Assembly (NCBI RefSeq): GCF_031127815.1
Contig: NZ_JARXHY010000017.1
Location: 60,149-124,148 of the forward strand
Length of the DNA stretch: 64,000 bases
Source: Pelagicoccus sp. SDUM812003
GTDB taxonomy: Bacteria > Verrucomicrobiota > Verrucomicrobiia > Opitutales > Opitutaceae
Reading direction: 5' to 3'
Part shown: piece after piece, positions 27,610 to 35,356 of the stretch
Layout: the number at the start of each line of letters is the position of its first letter
How positions within the stretch are numbered: the stretch's first letter is position 1
The notes under the pieces: generated by a model
What the model saw: the letters and a program-made list of their open reading frames with translations, nothing else
What the model was told of the DNA's origin: nothing
The model's database searches: none
Program-made: the position numbers and the translations under genes

Positions 27610-28725
27610 ATGAAGACAGGTTTGCTAGTTAAGATTTTCGTAGCCTTGGCGGTGATCGCGGGAGGAAGCATTTATTTCGTCTCCTCGCTGAAGCCCACTG
27701 CGGTGGTATCGACCGCTCGTCGCAGCGTGGCGGTGCGCTCGGTCCCTGGCACCGTTCAGGTGGTCGCGGCCAAGGAGATGTTCGTGCGCAACGAGCTTGG
27801 CGGGCGCGTGGTGGAGTCTCGCCTCGATCTCGGCAAGGAGGTTGCGGAAGGGGATCTGCTCGTCGCCATGGACTTGGGCGACCTGGAGATCGGCATCGAG
27901 AAAGTGAAGATCGAGATCGAGGCAGCCAAGCTTTCGGTGGAGCAGGGCTCCACCAAGCAGTTCGACTTGGTGAGCGCTCAGGAGCGCTTGACCGAGGCCA
28001 AGCGGAGATTCGACATCGGTGGGGCCAGTCAATCGGAGCTGGATCGTCGCGAGCGGGAAATCCAAGGCATCGAGCAAGCGATCGACGCCGAGATGAGCGC
28101 AAAGGAAGTGCGTTTGGCCCAGTTGGAAAACGAGCTGAAGCTCCTCGAGCGAAACCGTGAAAAGATGTTTATCCGGGCTCCGATCGATGGCGTGATCTCC
28201 GAAGTGTATGCGTTTCGTGGGGACCTGCTGCGCGGAGGCGAGCAGATCGCCCGTCTGATCTCGCTCGATCGCATCGTGGAAGTGCGGGTGAGCGAAGAGA
28301 ATTTCGCAGGGGTCGAGGTCGGCCAGATCGCTCGTGTGAAGTTTCTTGGATACAGCGACCAAACCTTCGACGGAACCGTTTCGAAAACCTTGCCCGTGGC
28401 CGATCCGGAAACGCAGCGCTACACGGTGCATCTGGATCTGGACATCGATCGGGAGCGCCTCTTTCCAGGGTTGACCGGAGAGGCGACCATCACGCTCGAC
28501 GAGCGGGAAGACGCCTTGATCATTCCCGGTTCCGCGATCCTAGGCGACCGCGTGTTTCTGGTGGAGGATGGCGTGGTCGAGATGCGCGAGATCGAGAAAG
28601 GCTTCGGCAGCATGACCAACGTGGAGATCCGCTCTGGCTTGGAGGCGGGCGATCAAGTGATCGTGGAGGAGCTGGAGCTCTTCAAGGTCGGTGACAAGGT
28701 AAAGACCGAGGAAAAGACCTTTTAG
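27610..28725 (+). CDS. Efflux periplasmic adaptor (HlyD/RND MFP family)
   Basis: The 371-residue protein has an N-terminal membrane anchor (LLVKIFVALAVIAGGSIYFV), a lipoyl-like half (GGRVVESRLDLGKEVAEGDLL), a helical hairpin at about 100-180, the second lipoyl half (MFIRAPIDGVISEVYAFRGD) and beta-barrel and membrane-proximal domains (LFPGLTGEATITLDER, VEIRSGLEAGDQVIVEE). It links an inner-membrane pump to TolC. It is co-transcribed with the TolC-family gene. The pump must be encoded elsewhere, since the next gene is on the other strand. Confidence 0.9.
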   Translation: MKTGLLVKIFVALAVIAGGSIYFVSSLKPTAVVSTARRSVAVRSVPGTVQVVAAKEMFVRNELGGRVVESRLDLGKEVAEGDLLVAMDLGDLEIGIEKVKIEIEAAKLSVEQGSTKQFDLVSAQERLTEAKRRFDIGGASQSELDRREREIQGIEQAIDAEMSAKEVRLAQLENELKLLERNREKMFIRAPIDGVISEVYAFRGDLLRGGEQIARLISLDRIVEVRVSEENFAGVEVGQIARVKFLGYSDQTFDGTVSKTLPVADPETQRYTVHLDLDIDRERLFPGLTGEATITLDEREDALIIPGSAILGDRVFLVEDGVVEMREIEKGFGSMTNVEIRSGLEAGDQVIVEELELFKVGDKVKTEEKTF

Positions 28726-28802
28726 CCGATCGTGGCATAGCGGGGCGCGAGGCGAGCTCGGAACCGAGCCGGACCACCCGTGCTCAGTTCCGTTTGCGGC
28801 TT

Positions 28803-29690
28803 CTATTGGGAGGTGATTTCCGCGATAGCGGCTCGCACCGCTGGCAAGTCTTCCCGGTGGGTGACCCCTAGCCAGCGAGCGCTGCAGGGCAGCACCACAG
28901 CTCGGGCTTGGCCGGTTTTGATCAGGCTGTCCACTGCGGCGGGCAGATAGAACTCCGACTTCGCTTCGCTGCCGCGAGCTTTGAGGAAATCGGCGAACAG
29001 CTGTTCCAGCTTCTTGGCCCAGCCAGCGGGGAAGCCCCAGCAGTTGAGGGAAACGAGCGTGTCGGGAGGCAGTGTGACCGTTTCGCCTCGAGCGTTTTTC
29101 GCACGAATTTCCGTGGCCGAAGCTGCGGCGATATCGGTGTGTTCCTCGATGGAAACGAGTTCCGCATTTTCGTTGGTGGCGCATACGCCACGCGAAACGG
29201 AACCATGCTCCGAAAGCGTATTGCTCAGCTGGTAGCCTACCAGGGCGTAGGTTTCGCCAGCGGACTGGTTCGCCGCGTCGGAGAGAAAATGGGCCAGTTC
29301 GCGAAAGGCGGCGGCGCCATAGAAGTCGTCCGCGTTGATAACCGCGAAGGGAGCGTCGAGGTGCTCGCGAGCCGCGTAGACGGCGTGCCCGGTGCCCCAT
29401 GGCTTGCTGCGCTGTCCGCCGTGGGGGACTTCGATGGGAGTGTCGGTCGTCTCCTGGAACGCGTAGGCGATCTGGAGCTGGTCGCGGTATTTGGCTTCGG
29501 TCAAGGCTCGGAATTCGGTTTCCATTTCCTTGCGGATCACGAAGACCACCTTCTCGAAACCAGCCGCCGCGGCATCGCGAACGGAGTAGTCGAGGATCCA
29601 CTCTCCCTTTGGACCCACCGGTTCCATTTGCTTCAAGCCGCCGAAACGGCTTCCCATGCCTGCTGCGAGAACGAGCAACGTCGGTTTCAT
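28803..29690 (-). CDS. Sugar nucleotidyltransferase
   Basis: From the ATG at 29690 (MKPTLLVLAAGMGSRFGGLK) the protein has 295 residues. GMGSRFGGLKQM is the nucleotide-binding signature of the NTP_transferase fold, followed by the sugar-phosphate site segment PVGPKGEWILDYSV and a conserved Asp in AVINADDFYG. It activates a sugar phosphate with an NTP, but the exact sugar and nucleotide cannot be told. It is not within the dTDP-sugar cluster at 45-49 kb, so a different pathway is likely. Confidence 0.8.
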   Translation of the reverse strand: MKPTLLVLAAGMGSRFGGLKQMEPVGPKGEWILDYSVRDAAAAGFEKVVFVIRKEMETEFRALTEAKYRDQLQIAYAFQETTDTPIEVPHGGQRSKPWGTGHAVYAAREHLDAPFAVINADDFYGAAAFRELAHFLSDAANQSAGETYALVGYQLSNTLSEHGSVSRGVCATNENAELVSIEEHTDIAAASATEIRAKNARGETVTLPPDTLVSLNCWGFPAGWAKKLEQLFADFLKARGSEAKSEFYLPAAVDSLIKTGQARAVVLPCSARWLGVTHREDLPAVRAAIAEITSQ

Positions 29691-29792
29691 GGGGCGGAAG
29701 CGTCTGGTGCAGAGACGCTTCTGGCAACAGGGAATTTCGCAAAAAGGAGGCGTGAGGTGAGGGGTGGGCCGCTCCAGACGAAAGATGATCCC

Positions 29793-29828
29793 CAAAAAAA
29801 ACGCGACCCGTTTCCGAGTCGCGTTTCT
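29793..29828 (-). terminator. Terminator of the TonB-domain gene
   Basis: AAACGCGACTCGG and CCGGGTCGCG-type arms form a hairpin on the reverse strand with an eight-T run, 25 bp after the gene stop. Confidence 0.8.
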
Positions 29829-29852
29829 GCAAAGTGAGGCCGTCTCGCAGGA

Positions 29853-31076
29853 TCAGCCTTTTTCGTTGAAAACGAAGGGGACGATCACGGATGAGGAAAC
29901 CTCTTCGCCGTCGCGTACGGCTGGTTTGAAGGTCCAGCTTTTAGCCGCTTCGATGGTCGGCTGCACCAGTTCGTCGTGCGAGGACTTGGTGCTGGAAGCG
30001 TTGACCACGCGTCCTTGGGCGTCGAGGTCCAGGCGCACCTTCACGTAGCCCATCACGCCGTTCAGCTGCTCCGGAAGCTTAGGGGAAACGGAGCGCTTCA
30101 CCACTGGCATGCTGTCGACAGGCAGATCCGCCATCAGGAGGCCGCCGTTGAGGCTGAACGGTTGAACCACCTTGGAAGCGATGGCCTGGCCGTTTTCGAC
30201 GGCTGGCTTGAATTTCCACTGCAGGGCCGCTGCGGTGGCCGCGGCGCTGAGGGCCTCGTTGCTCGACTCGAGAACTTCCACATCGGCGACGTAGCCGTTT
30301 TCGTCCACGGTGAGCTTTAGCTTCGCTTCGCCGCGCTCGCTGCGCAGCTCGCGGGGAAGCTCGGGACTGACTTGGCGAATCGCTACCGGAGCCTTGTCGA
30401 GGCTGGAGGAGTCCTTTGCCTTGGCCACGATGTCACGTGTGCCTTTGCCTTCGAAGTGGAAAGGGATGATGATCTGCGAGGCGATGGCCTGGCCGGCCTT
30501 GACGGCTGGCTTGAAGGACCACTGCTCGAGAGCCGCGGCGGCGGCTGGTTCCAGCTCGCTGTGCGTGGAGCTCTTGACCTGCACGGATTCGACCTTGCCG
30601 GAGGCGTTCACGCTGGCTTGCAGCACCACTTCTCCGGTGATAGCGCGAAGCTCGTCGCCCAACTCCGGACTTACGGAGTTCTTGACCGAAGGGTGCTTGT
30701 CCTCGGGAGTGGCCTTTTCCGCCAGAACGATGGACCCGTGGTTAAAGGAGAACGGTTGGATGGCCTTGGAGGCGATCGGCTGACCGTCTTCCATGGCGGG
30801 GGTGAACACCCATTCCTGGATAGCGGAAAGGGAGGCCTGATCGAGAGCGCTGTTGGTCGATTCCGCGACCTGAGCGTCGGTGACGAAGCCGTACTCGTTG
30901 ATCTCGACCAGAAGTCGAACTTCGCCCGAGGCGTCGCGAAGAGCGCTGCTGAGATGAGGCGCTACGGTTTTCTTTGGCGTGGGAACGGTTTGGCCGGCGG
31001 AGGCGAGCATCGGTAGAGCGAGCGCGGCGACCAGTGAGATGATTCCCAGTTTTGCGGAGTGAGTTGAGCTTTTCAT
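29853..31076 (-). CDS. Secreted protein with four tandem TonB C-terminal domains
   Basis: The 407-residue product begins with a signal peptide (MKSSTHSAKLGIISLVAALA, cleavage near LASAG). It then consists of four successive units of about 90 residues. Each has the TonB_C pattern: a GxVxLxVxVxxxGxVxxxxV strand pair, a ...AAxxWxFxPAxxxGxxI segment and a closing PFxF strand (for example AALEQWSFKPAVKAGQAIAS and AAALQWKFKPAVENGQAIAS). There is no proline-rich spacer and no ExbB/ExbD genes nearby, so it is unlikely to be an energy-coupling TonB. It may bind partners in the periplasm through its repeated domain. Confidence 0.8.
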   Translation of the reverse strand: MKSSTHSAKLGIISLVAALALPMLASAGQTVPTPKKTVAPHLSSALRDASGEVRLLVEINEYGFVTDAQVAESTNSALDQASLSAIQEWVFTPAMEDGQPIASKAIQPFSFNHGSIVLAEKATPEDKHPSVKNSVSPELGDELRAITGEVVLQASVNASGKVESVQVKSSTHSELEPAAAAALEQWSFKPAVKAGQAIASQIIIPFHFEGKGTRDIVAKAKDSSSLDKAPVAIRQVSPELPRELRSERGEAKLKLTVDENGYVADVEVLESSNEALSAAATAAALQWKFKPAVENGQAIASKVVQPFSLNGGLLMADLPVDSMPVVKRSVSPKLPEQLNGVMGYVKVRLDLDAQGRVVNASSTKSSHDELVQPTIEAAKSWTFKPAVRDGEEVSSSVIVPFVFNEKG

Positions 31077-31395
31077 ATGATGTTAGTGCCCGCTGGAGAT
31101 CGGTGCCTTGCGGGGAGCACTTAACATCCGTCATCCCTCATTTCGAGGCATGCGACCTCCTCAGGAGCCTGAACGCCTTTCCTTAGGCTCGGTTGGGATT
31201 TTCGCCTCGCTCGAGCGCTCGCATCGAGCCGCGAGGCTATGGGCCTTAGAGCGAATCGCCGCCCAAAGGCCCGTAGATAAGGGTATCCGCGGGCCATCAT
31301 GGGGGTTCGCCCGCATCGGAAAGGCGAGGGGGTGAACCCCTTAACCTACCTAGGGGCCGCGAAGCCGACCTGCTGGCGCCAAACGGTAGCGAGCC
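31077..31395. other. G+C-rich intergenic region with a hairpin
   Basis: The 319-bp gap lies upstream of the TonB-domain gene and after the DUF255-like gene, both on the reverse strand. At about 31301-31340 GGGGTTCGCC and GGCGA...GAACCCC form an imperfect hairpin without a long T run. No ORF with family likeness and no known RNA motif was recognised. Confidence 0.35.
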
Positions 31396-33201
31396 CTACT
31401 GTCTTTTTATCGATTCGGCCGCCACGAGCAGGGAAAGGTAGCGGTCAGGGGCGCCTTCGGCCTGCGATGGAAGGGAGCTCAGATGGCTTTTGAGTTCGGA
31501 AAGGTAGCTCTGGTCGCCGGTTTTCGATGCCAGTTTTGATAGATTGCGCAGGTGAACGCTCGCGACTGCGGGGCGGGAGGAATCGATATAGCTGCCGAGA
31601 GGGAGTTTGGTGTCCATCCCGCTCACAGCTAGCGTCAATCGATTTTGAGGGTCGAAGCGGGCATCGTTTCGCCAGGCCGCGTCGATGGCTTTGGCGTTTT
31701 CAAGATAGACATCTTGCCCGGTGAGCTCCAGCAACGCGAGGCTGGCGGAGATGAGGCGCGCGTAGGCGGCGCTGCTGGCAGGCGAGGCGTCTTGCAGATC
31801 GGAATTGGCCAGAGTGGCGTCCGCAGCCCGCCAAGTCGTTTTCAATAGGGAAGCGTAGAGTTCGATGGCTTGCGTCCGAAGCGAGCTTTCATCGGTGGCT
31901 GCAGCGGCTGCCGCGAGTCCTTCCACGAGAAGGGCATTGGTGGATACGAACGCGGTTGCTTCCTTGCGAGGAGCTTTCTTCTCCGCCCGGATCGCTTGCA
32001 AGGCCTCGCGCGCCGCGTCGAGGCTGGGGGAAAGGGCTGTCGGTTCGGGCGAGTAGGCGATGTTCAGGCCCTGATACAATCCTAGGATGTCGATGTCGGC
32101 GCTTAGGTTTCCGCCGGAGGCGAGTCCGAAGGCTCCGAGCTGGTCTGGGCTCAGGTCGCTGATATCGTCGTCTTCGAGCAGGTAGTAGCTGCCCTCGATC
32201 ATGTCCGGCGTTTCACCGGGAGCGAAGCTGTCGAGGTACTCGTGGGCAAGGCCGTTCTTTTTTTTCAGTTCGCGATCCACGAACATGGCGGTCAGCCTTA
32301 TCAGGTTTTTGTATTCATCTTTTGGATCGGTTTCGTAAAGTCTCGCGAGGGCGCTGAGCATCAAGGCCTGATCCGCTGCGGACTTTTGGAACAGGGGAAG
32401 GCGCCAGGACGGATCGTTGGCGCCGATGAAAAAGCCGCCGGAGATCGGATCGAAGCCGGCTCCCGCGTAGATCGTTTCGATCAAGCTGGCGATTTCCGAG
32501 CTTTGGCGATCGGCCGCGGGATCAGGCAGGAGTGGCAGGGCTTGGGTCGCGGATGCGAGGGCCCCGGAAGACAAGGCAGGGGCGTCGGCAGTCGGGACGA
32601 TGGCGTAGTCTAGCGCTTGGGTCAGATCGATCGTGGCGTCGGTGAGGTCCAAGGTCGCGAGGCTGCTTTCAAGGTGTTGCTTCGCCTGGGAAACGAACTC
32701 GTCCCGCTGCGTGTTCCATTTTTCGGATACATTGCGTGCGAGGGTCAGAAAGCCTTGGCTGCCCCAGTCGTCGGTGGGCGGGAAATAGCCGCCGCCCTCG
32801 AGGGGGGCGAGGGCGCTGGTGGTCCAGATGCAGACCGGCCATCCGCTCGTCTGAAAGTGTTCGGAGGCCAGGCCCAGCAAAGCTGCTGCCAGCTCGGGGG
32901 TTTGCGTGGAGTCGACAAGCACGGGGATGGTGGTTTCGTTCACCAGCTTCGCGATGGTCTGGTTCTGAAAGGTCTCATGGCCCATGGCGTTGGCGAGACT
33001 GTTGCCGAAGTGGGCGACGAAGAAGAAGAGGGGCTTGCTCTCCTGTTCTGCTCGGGTCAGCAGATCCTCGGACCAGGGCTGCCAGTTTACGGGATCTCCC
33101 TCCCTAAGCTCGATGAAGGAGGTCTGGGCCTGGACGAGGCTTGAGGCGCCAAGGCAGAGGGTAGTGAATGTCAGGATTAGAAAGCGGGTTAGGGTAGTCA
33201 T
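31396..33201 (-). CDS. DUF255/YyaL-like thioredoxin-fold protein, active site lost
   Basis: From the ATG at 33201 the product has 601 residues with a signal peptide (MTTLTRFLILTFTTLCLGAS, cleavage near VQA). The N-terminal domain resembles DUF255 (VNWQPWSEDLLTRAEQESKP, then GWPVCIWTTSALAPLEGGGYFP). At the place of the family's CHWC block the sequence is HFGNSLANAMGHETF (64-78), with no cysteine. The C-terminal two-thirds resembles the six-hairpin-like part of YyaL/SSP411 proteins. It is therefore probably a redox-inactive, exported relative. The gap to the divergent queF is 150 bp. Confidence 0.75.
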   Translation of the reverse strand: MTTLTRFLILTFTTLCLGASSLVQAQTSFIELREGDPVNWQPWSEDLLTRAEQESKPLFFFVAHFGNSLANAMGHETFQNQTIAKLVNETTIPVLVDSTQTPELAAALLGLASEHFQTSGWPVCIWTTSALAPLEGGGYFPPTDDWGSQGFLTLARNVSEKWNTQRDEFVSQAKQHLESSLATLDLTDATIDLTQALDYAIVPTADAPALSSGALASATQALPLLPDPAADRQSSEIASLIETIYAGAGFDPISGGFFIGANDPSWRLPLFQKSAADQALMLSALARLYETDPKDEYKNLIRLTAMFVDRELKKKNGLAHEYLDSFAPGETPDMIEGSYYLLEDDDISDLSPDQLGAFGLASGGNLSADIDILGLYQGLNIAYSPEPTALSPSLDAAREALQAIRAEKKAPRKEATAFVSTNALLVEGLAAAAAATDESSLRTQAIELYASLLKTTWRAADATLANSDLQDASPASSAAYARLISASLALLELTGQDVYLENAKAIDAAWRNDARFDPQNRLTLAVSGMDTKLPLGSYIDSSRPAVASVHLRNLSKLASKTGDQSYLSELKSHLSSLPSQAEGAPDRYLSLLVAAESIKRQ

Positions 33202-33352
33202 TTCTAGGAGCCAGTGAAACGGCTTCGTCGACTTCCCGCAAGGGAACGTTTTTTGCGCGTTTTCATAGGCGTCGGCTTCTGGGCGATGCGGGCAATGCAA
33301 AGCTTGATGTTCGGGGGAGCTCTCTCGATAGTCGTCTGCGATCGATCAGTTT

Positions 33353-33739
33353 ATGGAGTCTAAATATTTAGGAAAGCAAGTCAGGCAGCCCATTGACGAA
33401 CTGGACACCTTCGATGCTCCGAAGGGGGTTTCCGAAGTGACCATGACCTCGGACGAGGTGATGAGCTCCTGTCCCATCACCGGTCAGCCTGACCTCTACA
33501 CGGTGAGCATCGAGTATGTTCCGCATCGACTCTGCATCGAGAGCAAGAGCCTGAAGCTCTACCTTTGGGGGTTTCGCGAAAAAAGCATGTTCGCTGAGAA
33601 GATGACCGCCGAGATTTGCGATCGCGTGGTCGAGGATATCCAACCGAAACGATGTCAAGTCACCTGCGTGCAGAAGGCGCGAGGCGGCATCACTATCCAG
33701 ACCGTGGCCCGTTTCCCGAACGAGGGACAGAATTCGTAG
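33353..33739 (+). CDS. queF: NADPH-dependent preQ0 reductase (QueF)
   Basis: QueF reduces 7-cyano-7-deazaguanine to preQ1 in queuosine synthesis. The 128 residues carry the nucleophile Cys40 in SSCPITGQPD with Asp47, and the NADPH-binding ESKSLKLYLW at 63-72. One odd feature: the FHE block usual after FRN..., which contacts substrate, reads FAE here (80-82), so the histidine is alanine. The gene ends 3 bp before the rhomboid-like gene, so they are coupled. No preQ1 riboswitch was seen upstream. Confidence 0.9.
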   Translation: MESKYLGKQVRQPIDELDTFDAPKGVSEVTMTSDEVMSSCPITGQPDLYTVSIEYVPHRLCIESKSLKLYLWGFREKSMFAEKMTAEICDRVVEDIQPKRCQVTCVQKARGGITIQTVARFPNEGQNS

Positions 33740-33742
33740 ATC

Positions 33743-34516
33743 ATGGCGTTTCTAGACAAGCTTGAAAAGCGGTTCGGCTCGCTAGCCATTCAGAACCTCA
33801 CGATCTACATCATCGTCGGCCAAGTGCTGACCTACGCCATGATGGCGTTGAGAAACGACCAGATGGGCATCCTGCAGTACATGGTCTTTCGTTTCGACCT
33901 CTTCATGTCGGGCGAGGTGTGGCGCATCCTTTCCTTCATGCTGATCCCGCCGCCGGCCCACTGGATCTGGATCGCTTTCGCATGGATCGTCTTCTACCTG
34001 ATGGGGACTTCTCTGGAGGCGAAGTGGGGAGCGTTTCGCTACAATCTCTACTTGCTCACCAGCGTGGTGTGCGTGGCTCTGGTAGGGGCGCTGTATCCGC
34101 GTCTGCCGATCTCCAACTACTACGTCGCCTATTCGGTCACCTTCGGGTTCGCCTACTTGTATCCAAATTTCGAATTGCGGCTCTACTTCATTCTTCCGGT
34201 CAAAATGAAGTGGCTGGGGCTGTTCATCGCTGGTTTGCTGATCTTCGAGTTCTTCTCCTCGCCCGCTCCCATTCGTTGGATGATGATCGGGTCGCTGATC
34301 AATTTCCCGCTCTTTTTCGGACTGGATTTCTTTCGCGGGTTGAAGGCGAAGCAGCGCGTCACGGAGATGAAGCAGGCCAAGGAGAAATTCGAGTCGGAGC
34401 CTTTCCACACCTGCTCCGTTTGCGGGGCAACCGATGTGAGCCATCCCGAACGCAGCTTTCGCTACACCAAAGACGGCGCGATATGCTCCGAATGCTCCGA
34501 GCAGGAGCAGCAGTAG
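33743..34516 (+). CDS. Rhomboid-like membrane protein with C-terminal zinc ribbon, probably inactive
   Basis: The 257-residue protein has about six membrane helices with a rhomboid-like layout (RFDLFMSGEVWRILSFMLIP, FYLMGTSLEAKWG). Where active rhomboids have GxSG, this protein shows AYSVTFGFAYLYP, and no histidine stands in the last helices, so the Ser-His dyad seems absent. The soluble C-terminus (about 215-257) has two CxxC pairs (CSVCGATD and CSECSE) like a zinc ribbon. It starts 3 bp after queF. It could be a derlin-like or adaptor pseudo-rhomboid. Confidence 0.7.
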   Translation: MAFLDKLEKRFGSLAIQNLTIYIIVGQVLTYAMMALRNDQMGILQYMVFRFDLFMSGEVWRILSFMLIPPPAHWIWIAFAWIVFYLMGTSLEAKWGAFRYNLYLLTSVVCVALVGALYPRLPISNYYVAYSVTFGFAYLYPNFELRLYFILPVKMKWLGLFIAGLLIFEFFSSPAPIRWMMIGSLINFPLFFGLDFFRGLKAKQRVTEMKQAKEKFESEPFHTCSVCGATDVSHPERSFRYTKDGAICSECSEQEQQ

Positions 34517-34890
34517 CGATAGAACCTCTCCGCCGGCTCGCGAATGAGCTGGATCAGAGACGATGGCTAGGGAAGTCCCCAAATATTAGAAAATCTGCTT
34601 CCTCGGGTTGGAATTAGGATAATTCCCGATATACGTACTCTGGAATATATCCACTGTTGACTAAGGATTGATAGTGGTCCTAAGTAAAAAGCCTGTAAAC
34701 AGAGTAAGCCTAACTACTAGCTTCGGTGGTCAAGAAAGATTCAGAGATGCATGATGTGCGACGGAAAAGCCTGCGATCGGTTCTCTCGGAGCCGACTTCG
34801 AGCTAGCAGAACGAATCCAGCGGAACAAAAGCCTTCTGGAAGCTTCTGAAACCTTCGAGCCCTCCCCTAAGCTAAACCGGAAACCAAATC
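34517..34890. other. Intergenic region before the LuxR-type gene
   Basis: The 374-bp gap is A+T-richer in the middle. A possible promoter TTGACT (about 34657) with TAAGTA 17 bp later is the only signal noted. No ORF or repeat is supported. Confidence 0.35.
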
Positions 34891-35166
34891 GTGAATTCAA
34901 ATCAAATACCCGCTGATAGAGCCAAGAAACTGCATGGCGATGTGCCCGGAGCCGAGCAACTGGACAGGTTGACGCGTCGGGAGAAACAGGTCCTGTTCTG
35001 GATCGTTGAAGGCAAGACCAATGGCGACATTGGTCGGATCTTGGAAATCAGTCCACGCACGGTCGAGAAGCACTGCGAGAGCATCTTCCGCAAGCTTGGC
35101 ATAGAGAATCGCTACTCTGCCATCGTCTGCGCCTTGACCAACCATTGGGATTTGCGGGTGGAGTAG
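34891..35166 (+). CDS. LuxR/NarL-type helix-turn-helix protein
   Basis: The 91-residue product starts at a GTG and is little more than a GerE/LuxR DNA-binding domain: LTRREKQVLFWIVEGKTNGD, then IGRILEISPRTVEKHCESIF and RKLGIENR. There is no receiver or ligand domain, so it is either a free-standing regulator or works with a separate partner. It is monocistronic and followed by a terminator. Target genes are unknown. Confidence 0.85.
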   Translation: MNSNQIPADRAKKLHGDVPGAEQLDRLTRREKQVLFWIVEGKTNGDIGRILEISPRTVEKHCESIFRKLGIENRYSAIVCALTNHWDLRVE

Positions 35167-35254
35167 CGGCGACCGGCTGCGGTTGCCGACGATGGGGCAG
35201 GATCCAGATTTACTATCGTAGCCGCCGAACCCCAAGTGGCGACGAGAGAAAAGC

Positions 35255-35288
35255 AAAAGCCGTTCGACCAAAAAATCGAACGGCTTTT
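35255..35288. terminator. Bidirectional terminator between convergent genes
   Basis: AAAAGCCGTTCGA and TCGAACGGCTTTT form a perfect 13-bp stem around an A-rich loop, between the LuxR-type gene and the tail-specific protease. Confidence 0.85.
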
Positions 35289-35356
35289 CCTGTTTTGAAA
35301 TGGCTTTTGTTTGTCCGCCCGCTGGGTCGGTCTGCGAGTGGCCGGGGAAGGGCGCT

